This document shows, piece by piece, positions 1 through 6,546 of a stretch of 13,922 nucleotides of DNA (positions are counted from its first letter, which is position 1; each line of letters starts with the position of its first letter). Both the position numbers and the translations under genes were made by a program. This DNA comes from an uncultured Bacteroidales bacterium (GTDB taxonomy: Bacteria; Bacteroidota; Bacteroidia; Bacteroidales; WCHB1-69). The notes under the pieces are model-generated. The model made no database searches. It worked only from the letters and a program-made list of their open reading frames with translations, and had not been told where the DNA came from. Location of the stretch: the NCBI GenBank assembly GCA_934699095.1, contig CAKUVI010000013.1, forward strand, positions 1-13,922, given 5' to 3'.

Positions 1-186
1 TTACACCTTCTCCGCCAAGGAACGCGACCCTGAAACGGGTCTATCTTACTTTGGCGCAAGGTATTACAGCAGCGATTTAAGCATCTGGCTGAGTGTCGAT
101 CCGATGAGTGACAAATATCCGTCGCTCAGCCCGTATGTGTATTGCGCGGACAATCCGGTGAGGTTGGTGGATCCGGATGGGGAAGA
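1..186 (+). repeat. RHS core direct repeat, copy 1
   Basis: The core-coding DNA at 1-186 is collinear, with a constant offset of 1546 bases and no gaps, with 1547-1732. The two differ mainly by substitutions; an exact 17-base match occurs at 62-78. Recombination between these copies would delete or swap the intervening metzincin tip and its partner gene, joining the JAB tip to the upstream RHS gene. Confidence 0.8.
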
Positions 187-769
187 GATTGTTTTAGAGA
201 CTATTTACAAGAAAGATGCAAACGGGAATGACACAAAGGAAATAGAACGTTTTAATATACGGATTACTGGAAAAATCCTCAACTGTTCAAACAAAAATAT
301 TGACATGGATCAAGCCAGAAATGATATTGTCAATCAAATTGAATCATCGTTCTCAGGAACGACATTGTCAGGCATTCCTGTCACCACTACTGCAGATTTC
401 ACTGTTGTAAATTCCCTAAAAGAAGTGGATGAAAAAGACCACCTAATAATGCTTTCGAACGATGTTAGATTAACCGATGGTAATACATGTAAAGGGGTGG
501 TTCAGGGTTATGGCACAACCAAAGCATGGGTTGACGCTGATTTGTTTAAAGGTCCATATGATGCACTAAATAAGACTGGAGCTAAAGCAGCGGCTCATGA
601 AATGGGCCATCTTCTGGGATTAGGGCACGATAGCTCATTTACAAATCTTATGCGATCTCCTCATTTCGGGACAAATATTTCGTCAAATCAATTATCAAAG
701 ATAGTTAAAACTTTGCAAGTAGACCAAAAGTTAAATATTCCCAAGTTTCGTTTGTTAAACAACAGATAA
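2..769 (+). CDS. RHS core fragment with C-terminal metzincin-like protease toxin domain (5' end outside window)
   Basis: The frame is open from base 2, so the gene starts upstream of the window. The first ~60 residues are a Bacteroidales RHS core: YTFSAKERDPETGLSYFG, then RYYSSDLSIWLSVDP, and PYVYCADNPVRLVDPDGEE closing the core. After DPDGEE the sequence changes to a lower-GC, unrelated domain, as in polymorphic toxins. This domain carries HEMGHLLGLGH (596-628), an exact HExxHxxGxxH zinc motif of metzincins, followed about eight residues later by a Met (NLMRS) that could be the Met-turn. The inferred role is a zinc metallopeptidase toxin released from or delivered by the RHS shell. An internal ATG at 104 lies inside the core and is unlikely to be the start. 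The small membrane protein 19 bases downstream is the candidate immunity gene. The RHS tip and zinc motif are seen directly; toxin activity is inferred. Confidence 0.88.
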   Translation, partial: YTFSAKERDPETGLSYFGARYYSSDLSIWLSVDPMSDKYPSLSPYVYCADNPVRLVDPDGEEIVLETIYKKDANGNDTKEIERFNIRITGKILNCSNKNIDMDQARNDIVNQIESSFSGTTLSGIPVTTTADFTVVNSLKEVDEKDHLIMLSNDVRLTDGNTCKGVVQGYGTTKAWVDADLFKGPYDALNKTGAKAAAHEMGHLLGLGHDSSFTNLMRSPHFGTNISSNQLSKIVKTLQVDQKLNIPKFRLLNNR

Positions 770-788
770 TGGTATTGATTTTACATTT

Positions 789-1280
789 ATGAACATTATG
801 AAAAAAACACCACTCATAGGAAAGATCTTTTTGTTAATAATTTTTGTTGGCATGCTCCTTGAGCTAATGTTTGTTGTCGTTAGTAAAGGTAATACAACTG
901 TGGACTTTCTCGCTTTCAATCAGTTTACGAAAGAAGATCCTTACAACTCTAAAGTGGTTCTAAAAGACAACCAATACATAGATGAAGGTCGTATTTATAC
1001 CATTGTTTATGATTCTATAGACTTCACGCTATTTATTGATGACAAAATACTGACTCAGGACACAATCTACCACAATACTGGCATAAAGCTTTTTCGGGAT
1101 AGCTATTATTTGAAACCAGGGAAGCATACGATCAGGATTGAATCAAAAAAATTAGATGCAACTTATTCCTATACTTTCTTCAATTTCTTATTTGTGGATA
1201 TTTTTGTGGAAAGCAGCGATTTTCCACCCTATTTTTGGATAACCAAACATTATTTGCCTTTACGAAGAAATATAATATAA
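789..1280 (+). CDS. small membrane-anchored protein, candidate immunity protein of the metzincin RHS tip
   Basis: This 163-residue protein has a basic N-terminus (MNIMKKTPLIGK) followed by one hydrophobic segment at about residues 11-32 (IFLLIIFVGMLLELMFVVV). The rest is soluble and beta-rich in appearance, with alternating hydrophobic and charged residues. The predicted topology is N-in with the C-terminal domain outside the inner membrane; an uncleaved signal anchor is more likely than a cleaved signal peptide because no AxA-like site follows. A second Met at 798 could be the start without changing this. It follows the protease-type RHS tip with a gap of 19 bases and shares its low GC, the normal position for a cognate immunity gene. 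I do not recognise the family; the immunity role rests on position and size only. Confidence 0.7.
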   Translation: MNIMKKTPLIGKIFLLIIFVGMLLELMFVVVSKGNTTVDFLAFNQFTKEDPYNSKVVLKDNQYIDEGRIYTIVYDSIDFTLFIDDKILTQDTIYHNTGIKLFRDSYYLKPGKHTIRIESKKLDATYSYTFFNFLFVDIFVESSDFPPYFWITKHYLPLRRNII

Positions 1281-1546
1281 GCGAAATCCCCTATGCACGC
1301 CAGCCTCACATATAGACCGCTGCCCCCGCAGAACCCAGCAGAATTCCTGCGCCCATATCCGAGCATATACGCGCGATATGAGGAGATACACTCCGTTCAG
1401 CCCCTGAAGGGGCTTAGGAACCCCCGCGCCGCCATTTCCTACCGGGCTTTGGCCCCTGACGGGGCCGGCTTCTGCTGCCGGATCTGTACAGGCACTTCCG
1501 AATCCCATCCGACTGCTCACTACTCACTGCTAACTGCTAACTCAAC
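1281..1546. other. GC-rich spacer with two related hairpins and a simple tandem stretch, preceding the second RHS core
   Basis: This stretch is far richer in G+C than its neighbours. It contains two look-alike hairpins: agcccc-tgaa-ggggct (1399-1414) and ggcccc-tgac-ggggcc (1451-1466), each a 6-bp stem with a four-base loop. At 1511-1543 lies a simple CACTACTCACTGCTAACTGC-type near-repeat. The reading frame of the downstream RHS core happens to stay open through it (ATG at 1293), but the translation is Pro/Arg/Ala-rich and resembles no RHS sequence I know, so it is probably not protein-coding in origin. It may be a recombination seam upstream of the displaced cassette. Confidence 0.5.
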
Positions 1547-2327
1547 TTACACGTTCTCTGCCAAAGAGAAGGACGCCGAAACCGGCCTAAGCTACTTTGG
1601 CTCAAGATATTACAGCAGCGATTTGAGTGTGTGGCTGAGCGTGGACCCGATGGCGGGGAAATATCCCCACCAATCGAACTATGTTTACTGTAGCAATAAC
1701 CCGATAAGAATTATAGATCCTAACGGGGAGGATGAGTGGGAAGTAGATAAAAAAGGAAACATAACATGGAAATGTGAGAGCGAAAAACATCAGTTATTTG
1801 CTTTGGACAAAAACGGTAAGCGAACAGGTGAGTCTATAACGCTAAAGAATAAAGACATCCTAAATCAACTTGAAAAAGGGAAAAGAACTGTTCTAAAGGG
1901 GTATGATGGGAATGTGTCAGAGGAAGGAAACCGTAGAGAAGCCATTGTAGGAAAAAAAGATGTGGACGATTTGTTAAATGTATTTAAATTTGTTTCAGAT
2001 AATTCTAATGTAGAATGGGAGTTTGAATATTCCAAACAAGATGGCAAATCTCAATACAGTTTGGTTACAGATGGATTCTCAAACCAAGTCAGGTCTCATT
2101 TCGGCAGTGAGGCTATTACAAGTATTCATTCACATCCTAATGAACCCAATAATTATCAATCGGAACTAAATTCCTTATATGGAGATAGAGGGTATTTAGG
2201 TTCATACCCAAAGACGAATATGTATGTGTATATGCCAAAGTCAACTAGATTATTCAATGTGAACAAAAATGCATATATTCGACACATAAACAATGACTAT
2301 CGTCGGTTTATCAATTTAGGAAGATGA
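1293..2327 (+). CDS. orphan RHS core fragment with C-terminal JAB/JAMM-like toxin domain
   Basis: The recognisable protein begins at 1547 with an RHS core (YTFSAKEKDAETGLSYFG, RYYSSDLSVWLSVDP, NYVYCSNNPIRIIDPNGED). It lacks the N-terminal RHS repeats, so it is a displaced tip rather than a full RHS gene. The ATG at 1293 is the first in-frame start, but residues 1-85 come from the GC-rich spacer; no convincing start exists closer to the core, so the cassette may be silent until recombined onto a complete RHS gene. The tail, in lower-GC sequence, holds SIHSHPNEPNNYQSELN (from about residue 277), which fits the JAMM zinc motif HxHPx7Sx2D except for Asn in the last position. RHS-linked JAB-like toxin domains are an established polymorphic-toxin class. 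The next gene overlaps by 4 bases, as expected for a toxin/immunity pair. JAB assignment is from the motif only. Confidence 0.75.
   Translation: MHASLTYRPLPPQNPAEFLRPYPSIYARYEEIHSVQPLKGLRNPRAAISYRALAPDGAGFCCRICTGTSESHPTAHYSLLTANSTYTFSAKEKDAETGLSYFGSRYYSSDLSVWLSVDPMAGKYPHQSNYVYCSNNPIRIIDPNGEDEWEVDKKGNITWKCESEKHQLFALDKNGKRTGESITLKNKDILNQLEKGKRTVLKGYDGNVSEEGNRREAIVGKKDVDDLLNVFKFVSDNSNVEWEFEYSKQDGKSQYSLVTDGFSNQVRSHFGSEAITSIHSHPNEPNNYQSELNSLYGDRGYLGSYPKTNMYVYMPKSTRLFNVNKNAYIRHINNDYRRFINLGR
1547..1732 (+). repeat. RHS core direct repeat, copy 2
   Basis: Second copy of the RHS core DNA, collinear with 1-186 up to the DPxGE codons, after which the two sequences are unrelated. The abrupt loss of similarity at the end of the core marks the exchange boundary of the variable toxin tip. 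Confidence 0.8.
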
Positions 2328-2887
2328 AAAATATTTCTGTGAAAATATTGTTGGTCGCTATAGTCTTAATATTCGTAAACTGCGACCATAAATCTTCGTT
2401 TCATGGCTCCGATTTGAAGAATACAATGGGTATTCAGCATATTTTAACAGATACTTTAAATACTTACTTGAAAAAAAATTATTGGTATGCTACGGATGAA
2501 AATGGACATATCACATGTCGTCCTTTTGTATATGTATGTTTTCAACATATAGACACGAAAAATTTTGTTTCTTTTGCAATAAGTCCCCGCATTATGATTG
2601 ACACAACATTTGAAGCGACATATTACAAAAGCACAAACGACGAGTTTATGTTTTGTATTCTTCTTGATGAAAAAGACAGTATAAATACTGTGTTCACAAA
2701 TAATTATTCACTTGAACCTCTTGATTTTTGCTATAATCCGTATATTAATAACCATTGCTTTTATGATGGCCGATTATATTTAAGATCTTATGAAATAGTA
2801 CACAAACAAGACATTGGGGACACTTTGCTATTGTTAGAACAACCTTTGACAACATGGGTTTGTAATCCCCCAGAAGTGTTTTTTTAA
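2324..2887 (+). CDS. predicted lipoprotein, candidate immunity protein of the JAB-type RHS tip
   Basis: The ATG overlaps the stop of the JAB-tip gene (ATGA, 2324-2327), so the two are translationally coupled. The 187-residue product has a short basic start (MKNISVK), a hydrophobic stretch (ILLVAIVLIFVN) and Cys at position 20, a plausible though non-canonical lipobox (IFVNC), suggesting signal peptidase II processing and lipid anchoring. The mature part is rich in aromatic residues and contains several Cys; I recognise no catalytic motif. GC content is low, as in the toxin tail. A lipoprotein directly behind an RHS toxin tip fits an immunity protein acting in the periplasm. Function is inferred from location, overlap and export signal. 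Confidence 0.72.
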   Translation: MKNISVKILLVAIVLIFVNCDHKSSFHGSDLKNTMGIQHILTDTLNTYLKKNYWYATDENGHITCRPFVYVCFQHIDTKNFVSFAISPRIMIDTTFEATYYKSTNDEFMFCILLDEKDSINTVFTNNYSLEPLDFCYNPYINNHCFYDGRLYLRSYEIVHKQDIGDTLLLLEQPLTTWVCNPPEVFF

Positions 2888-2888
2888 A

Positions 2889-3122
2889 TTATGCGTATTT
2901 ACTACCCGCAGTGTAACCATCTACATCAACGGCAAGGAGGTGGAGGCCTCCGTCAAGCAGATACGGGCGGAAATGAACCGCCTCGTCAACGAGCAGAACC
3001 GCATGGTCATCGGCTCGGACTAGTACATCTACCACGCCAAGAAAATCAATGAGCTGAGGCAGTACCTCAAGGAGCACGCTTTTCCAGTTAAGAATGAGGA
3101 ATTAGGAATGTTTTTCAAATAA
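2889..3122 (+). pseudogene. remnant of a phage tail tape-measure protein, interrupted by TAG
   Basis: From 2913 the frame reads VTIYINGKEVEASVKQIRAE followed by MNRLVNEQNRMVIGSD, then a TAG at 3021-3023, then YIYHAKKINELRQYLKEH up to a TAA at 3120. This resembles the N-terminal part of Bacteroidetes phage tail tape-measure proteins (XGKEVExSxKxIRAEM...IGSxEYxxHAKKIxEL), where an acidic residue usually occupies the position of the TAG. Only this short N-terminal piece is present; the hundreds of residues that normally follow are missing, and no start codon fits. The GC content is clearly higher than that of the flanking immunity-type genes. It is best read as prophage debris brought in or left by recombination within the RHS island. 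Family assignment is from recall of the motif, not from a search. Confidence 0.6.
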
Positions 3123-3147
3123 ACTACAACATTTCGCATTTTATAAT

Positions 3148-3384
3148 TTGTTTTGGGGAATCACTTTGCGATTGGCTTTGCTCGTTTTTTTTATTTTAGC
3201 AATTGCGACAGGGGTTGTTCCTGTCACAGTCAACAAATACATTTTATTGACGCTGTCTATTATGTGTGTGATAATTGTTTCTTTCTTGATAGGATCATTT
3301 ACCATCAGACCTTATAGAACACTGCTGATTTGTATTAGTGGTGTAATAGGAATTGGCTTGCCTATCATTATAGTCAGAAAATGA
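3148..3384 (+). CDS. small hydrophobic membrane protein, possibly a 5'-truncated immunity gene
   Basis: A 78-residue frame using TTG as start. It is almost entirely hydrophobic with three likely membrane segments (about residues 5-24, 28-50 and 57-75) and a basic end (IVRK). The frame stays open upstream only to 3106 and has no ATG, and it begins right after the phage remnant, so the original 5' end may have been lost. It lies just before the third RHS core. Small multi-span membrane proteins are frequent immunity proteins for RHS-type toxins, but the toxin it would match is not seen here. I recognise no family. Existence as an expressed gene is uncertain. Confidence 0.4.
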   Translation: MFWGITLRLALLVFFILAIATGVVPVTVNKYILLTLSIMCVIIVSFLIGSFTIRPYRTLLICISGVIGIGLPIIIVRK

Positions 3385-3415
3385 AATCCAACCCGAAAAA
3401 TCCCATCTTTGCGCC

Positions 3416-3859
3416 ATGAACCATACCGCCACATACCCGCTTCAGCATCCCCGTTCCTATAAGGGGGGGGATCGGTACTTCTTCAACGGGCAGGAGGTTG
3501 ATAACGAGATGCTTGGGGAAGGGGCTCTGCACGCCTTCGAGTACCGTATGCATGACACCCGCATCGGGCGGTTTTGGAGCGTTGATCCCTTGGCGGGGAA
3601 GTTCCCGCGGAACAGCATGTACGCGTTTGCGGAGAACTCTCCGGTAGGCTGTTTGGGGTTTGAAGGAATAGAGAAAGTTCGCTTTGGCAGTAAAGTTGAG
3701 AATTTCACTGGCATGACCAAAGAAGAAGTGAAAAATACCTTGAATAGATACTGTAACTATCACTATGGTAATGTTTCCGTCAGCGAAATAATGTCTTCCT
3801 CCAACGACAATGGGTTTTGGGATGTGACAGATATGAAAAATGATTATCTTTGCGGATGA
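3416..3859 (+). CDS. orphan RHS core fragment of a second core type with a short C-terminal tail
   Basis: The 147-residue product carries a core of another RHS subtype: DRYFFNGQEVDNEM, ALHAFEYRMHDTRIGRFWSV, DPLAGKFPRN and MYAFAENSPVGCLGFEG. This differs from the two YTFSAKE cores upstream, so the island combines at least two RHS lineages. After GFEG there are only about 62 residues with no motif I recognise; either a very small toxin domain or a truncated one. No immunity-like gene follows: the helicase begins about 40 bases later. The first ATG at 3416 is just upstream of the core and there are no RHS repeats before it. A G8 tract at 3463-3470 lies inside the coding part. Likely a displaced, possibly inactive tip. 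Confidence 0.65.
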   Translation: MNHTATYPLQHPRSYKGGDRYFFNGQEVDNEMLGEGALHAFEYRMHDTRIGRFWSVDPLAGKFPRNSMYAFAENSPVGCLGFEGIEKVRFGSKVENFTGMTKEEVKNTLNRYCNYHYGNVSVSEIMSSSNDNGFWDVTDMKNDYLCG

Positions 3860-3901
3860 ATCAATCTCTTGCGAAACGAGAACCATCTAAATCAAAAATA
3901 T

Positions 3902-5743
3902 ATGTCTCTGTTAAAAGTATTAGAAAATACGATAGATTTCGAAGCCAAGGCGCAAAATATTGAGTACGAAAGCGTTATGCAAAGCAAACTGCAGGAACGC
4001 ATCCAAAAAGGCTACACTATGGTGAACCTGAAAGTGGACGTGGAGTTCTTTGAAGAGACTCCGCGCTGGTGCAGCAGGTTGTCGGGAACGTTCAAGTATG
4101 TGAACAAGATAAGGGTTCGCAGCGACATGAACAACTCCAAAATCAGAGAAGGAGTGCAGGTGGTGCTGACAAACACTTCACATGGCATAAAACTCCTTAT
4201 GGAGGTGGAGTATGACGGAGTCTCCGAATTTGTGCTTCGCTCCGGAGACTTTGATGTCAAGAACAACTCCATGGACAGCGCCAACTACCCTAAAGACAAT
4301 TGGGAACTCAACATCAGGAACCAGAACGTCACCCACAGGCTACTCAAGGCTACTTGGGAGATTCTGAACAATAACAAAAACGTGGCCCAATTCTTCGACT
4401 CTTTCCTGAATGGTGATTATGAAAATGGATATTCTCCAATTGAAATAGAGCCTTTAGATAACGAATCTCAAAACGAGGCTATTCGTAAGTCGCTGGGTTC
4501 CACATATTTCCATTTGATTCAAGGTCCTCCCGGGGCAGGCAAGACCTTTACAATAGCCAAGATTGTTTCACTTATGCTTGAACAAGGCAAGAATGTGCTT
4601 GTGACAGGACCAACGCACACTGCCATAAACAACTGTCTGAATGCAATCTCAAAACTTGTGCCAGACAATTCCAAGATAGTGAAGTTAGGCGAGCGATACC
4701 AGGCTGAGGAGATTCGGGGAAATGCGAACATCAGCAAGTGTAAACAACTCAGGCACTATGAATTTGAGCGCGACGGCAAGTTTTCAAAGAACGGCGTTGT
4801 GATTGGGGCCACGCCGTATGCAATGTGCTACCCTGCGAGCAAAAAACTTGAAGGATGGTATTTTGATGCCGTGGTTTTCGACGAAGCTGCGCAACTCAGC
4901 ATCCCGATGGCACTTGCCACCATGCTGTTTGCCAAGAAGCTGATTTTCGTGGGTGATCACAAACAACTGGATCCAATCTTCCATAAAGGCGACGAAGCAG
5001 TCGGCGAACTGCATTTCGACTGCAGTATTTTCAGGAAACTTACCGACCTCTATCCGAGTGATATCACCCTGCTGAACCAGTCATATCGTCTGAATGAGAA
5101 TCTGATTAGGGTGCCGAATGCACTTTTCTACTACAACAGGCTCTCATCTGCCAGAAAGACAGAAAAGCCCTTTGTGAATTTTCAATGCGCTAAAGCACAG
5201 CAAATTGTGACTAATGAATCCAATGAACTGTTAGTGCTTCACCATCAGTTTGACTCACTGGGAAGATCAACCTACGAAGCTGAAATAACCGCTGATATCG
5301 TATCCGATTTGCTTGCTAACGGAGTACAAATCCAAGACATAGGCATAATCAGTCCCTATCGGGCGCAGATTAGGGAGATAAAACGAGTACTCGTGGACAG
5401 AAATGTGATAGCCGAGGCACATATCGACGATGTTTTCATAGATACTGTGGAACGGATGCAGGGTCAGGAGATGGCATACATAATCTATAGCATGTCTAAT
5501 GCTAATCCGCGCGAAGCGCAAGACCGACTTGAGTTCTTCTATAGTCCGAACCGGCTGAACGTGGCCATAACCCGCGCATACCTGAAGACAATAGTCATTG
5601 CCAATGACCATATTTTCGAGTGTTGCAAGGAGATTTTAGCTTCTGATGAATCAAAAGATATAAAGTCATTTGCTGATATCTTTTTGAAATATAGAGAGTT
5701 ATCTACGAAGATTGATTATGACGTCCAGGATGAAGAGTGGTGA
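3902..5743 (+). CDS. SF1B helicase of the UPF1/DNA2-like family
   Basis: ATP-dependent nucleic-acid helicase, 613 residues from the ATG at 3902; an in-frame TTG at 3869 would add 11 residues but is a weaker start. Helicase motifs in order: Walker A GPPGAGKT (208-215), Walker B DEAAQ (327-331), motif III GDHKQLDP (351-358), an arginine-containing QSYRLNENL region, motif V DTVERMQGQE (514-523) and motif VI NVAITRA (553-559). DEAAQ plus GDHKQL and the QGQE motif place it with UPF1/DNA2/IGHMBP2-like SF1 helicases rather than UvrD. The N-terminal ~200 residues have no motif I can name and probably form an RNA/DNA-binding beta-barrel or stalk as in relatives. No nuclease motif is evident. It follows the RHS island in the same direction but has no obvious functional link to it. 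Substrate is unknown. Confidence 0.88.
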   Translation: MSLLKVLENTIDFEAKAQNIEYESVMQSKLQERIQKGYTMVNLKVDVEFFEETPRWCSRLSGTFKYVNKIRVRSDMNNSKIREGVQVVLTNTSHGIKLLMEVEYDGVSEFVLRSGDFDVKNNSMDSANYPKDNWELNIRNQNVTHRLLKATWEILNNNKNVAQFFDSFLNGDYENGYSPIEIEPLDNESQNEAIRKSLGSTYFHLIQGPPGAGKTFTIAKIVSLMLEQGKNVLVTGPTHTAINNCLNAISKLVPDNSKIVKLGERYQAEEIRGNANISKCKQLRHYEFERDGKFSKNGVVIGATPYAMCYPASKKLEGWYFDAVVFDEAAQLSIPMALATMLFAKKLIFVGDHKQLDPIFHKGDEAVGELHFDCSIFRKLTDLYPSDITLLNQSYRLNENLIRVPNALFYYNRLSSARKTEKPFVNFQCAKAQQIVTNESNELLVLHHQFDSLGRSTYEAEITADIVSDLLANGVQIQDIGIISPYRAQIREIKRVLVDRNVIAEAHIDDVFIDTVERMQGQEMAYIIYSMSNANPREAQDRLEFFYSPNRLNVAITRAYLKTIVIANDHIFECCKEILASDESKDIKSFADIFLKYRELSTKIDYDVQDEEW

Positions 5744-5769
5744 TATTAACAAATATGATTTTTTCAGAC

Positions 5770-5800
5770 ATTGATATTAAAACAAAAAATTGTACATTTG
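5770..5800 (+). promoter_or_regulatory. Bacteroidetes-type promoter for the CoA-transferase gene
   Basis: ATTG at 5770-5773 (-33 element) and TACATTTG at 5793-5800 (TAnnTTTG, -7 element) are separated by 19 bases, the typical Bacteroidetes sigma-70 arrangement. Transcription would start near 5806, leaving an A-rich leader of about 38 bases before the ATG at 5844. Confidence 0.62.
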
Positions 5801-5843
5801 CACCCTTGTTTGAAAGAAAAAAATAACAAAAACATAATTCATT

Positions 5844-6488
5844 ATGAGTAAACTGATTTCAATAGAAGAGGCTGTTTCGCACATAAAGGACGGAATGACC
5901 ATCATGTTCGGCGGTTTTTTGGGCGCCGGTACTGCTGTGAAAATGGTGGAAGCCATTGCTAACAAAGGAGTTAAGGATCTGACATTGATCGGTAACGATA
6001 CTGCTTATCCCAACAAAGCCATCGGAATGCTGATCGCCAACCATCAGGTAAAGAAGCTTTATGCATCTCACATCGGTACAAACGCCGACACAATCCAACA
6101 GTTCAACGACAAGACTTTGGAGATCGAATTTGTGCCACAAGGAACATTGGCTGAACGTATCCGCTGCGGCGGTGCCGGCCTCGGCGGTGTGCTCACTCGC
6201 ACCGGCCTCGGTACTGTTGTCGAGGAAGGCAAACGCAAGATTGAAATCGACGGCGTTGAGTATCTCCTTGAAATGCCTTTGCATGCAGACGTGGCACTTA
6301 TCGGTGCAAGTGTCTGTGATACAATGGGTAACGCAATCTACAAGGGCACAACACAGAACTTCAACCCTACAATGGCTACAGCAGCCGACCTCGTTATCCT
6401 CGAGACCAAAGAGCTCGTTGAAGTCGGCCAGATTCCGATGGAACAGATCCATACCCCCGGCATCTACGTTGACTATATCGTAAAGTAA
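5844..6488 (+). CDS. atoD: acetate/acetoacetate CoA-transferase alpha subunit (AtoD-like)
   Basis: The 214-residue product closely follows AtoD/CtfA: DGMTIMFGGFLGAGTA near the start (GGFLGAG at 23-29), LTLIGNDTAYPN, ASHIGTN, VPQGTLAERIRCGGAGLGG, TGLGTVVEEGK, then MPLHADVALIGASVCDTMGN and the C-terminal ETKELVEVGQIPMEQIHTPG. Length matches the family. In family I CoA-transferases the alpha subunit binds CoA while the catalytic glutamate lies in the beta subunit (AtoA), so this protein needs a partner to move CoA between acetate, butyrate or acetoacetate. The partner normally sits directly downstream, but here the gene is followed within 25 bases by a terminator and then an unrelated gene. It has its own promoter, thus appears monocistronic. 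The ATG is preceded by an A-rich leader, usual for this phylum. Exact acyl specificity cannot be told. Confidence 0.92.
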   Translation: MSKLISIEEAVSHIKDGMTIMFGGFLGAGTAVKMVEAIANKGVKDLTLIGNDTAYPNKAIGMLIANHQVKKLYASHIGTNADTIQQFNDKTLEIEFVPQGTLAERIRCGGAGLGGVLTRTGLGTVVEEGKRKIEIDGVEYLLEMPLHADVALIGASVCDTMGNAIYKGTTQNFNPTMATAADLVILETKELVEVGQIPMEQIHTPGIYVDYIVK

Positions 6489-6508
6489 GATAACACTGTT
6501 TTTACATA

Positions 6509-6546
6509 CCGGCTGTGTGCAACACTGCACCCGGCCGGCTTTTTTT
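6509..6546 (+). terminator. intrinsic terminator after the CoA-transferase gene
   Basis: Arms ccggctgtgtgca (6509-6521) and tgcacccggccgg (6526-6538) pair around an ACAC loop with one mismatch and one G-U pair, followed by a run of seven T (6540-6546). The T run directly abuts the ATG of the next gene at 6547. Confidence 0.85.

Noticed and set aside
3374..3886. Long - strand frame opposite the third RHS core
   Set aside because: The + strand encodes clear RHS core motifs; the opposite frame shows no domain.
6061..6483. Alternative + frame overlapping the CoA-transferase gene
   Set aside because: The AtoD-like frame is unmistakable; the other is a shadow with unlikely composition.
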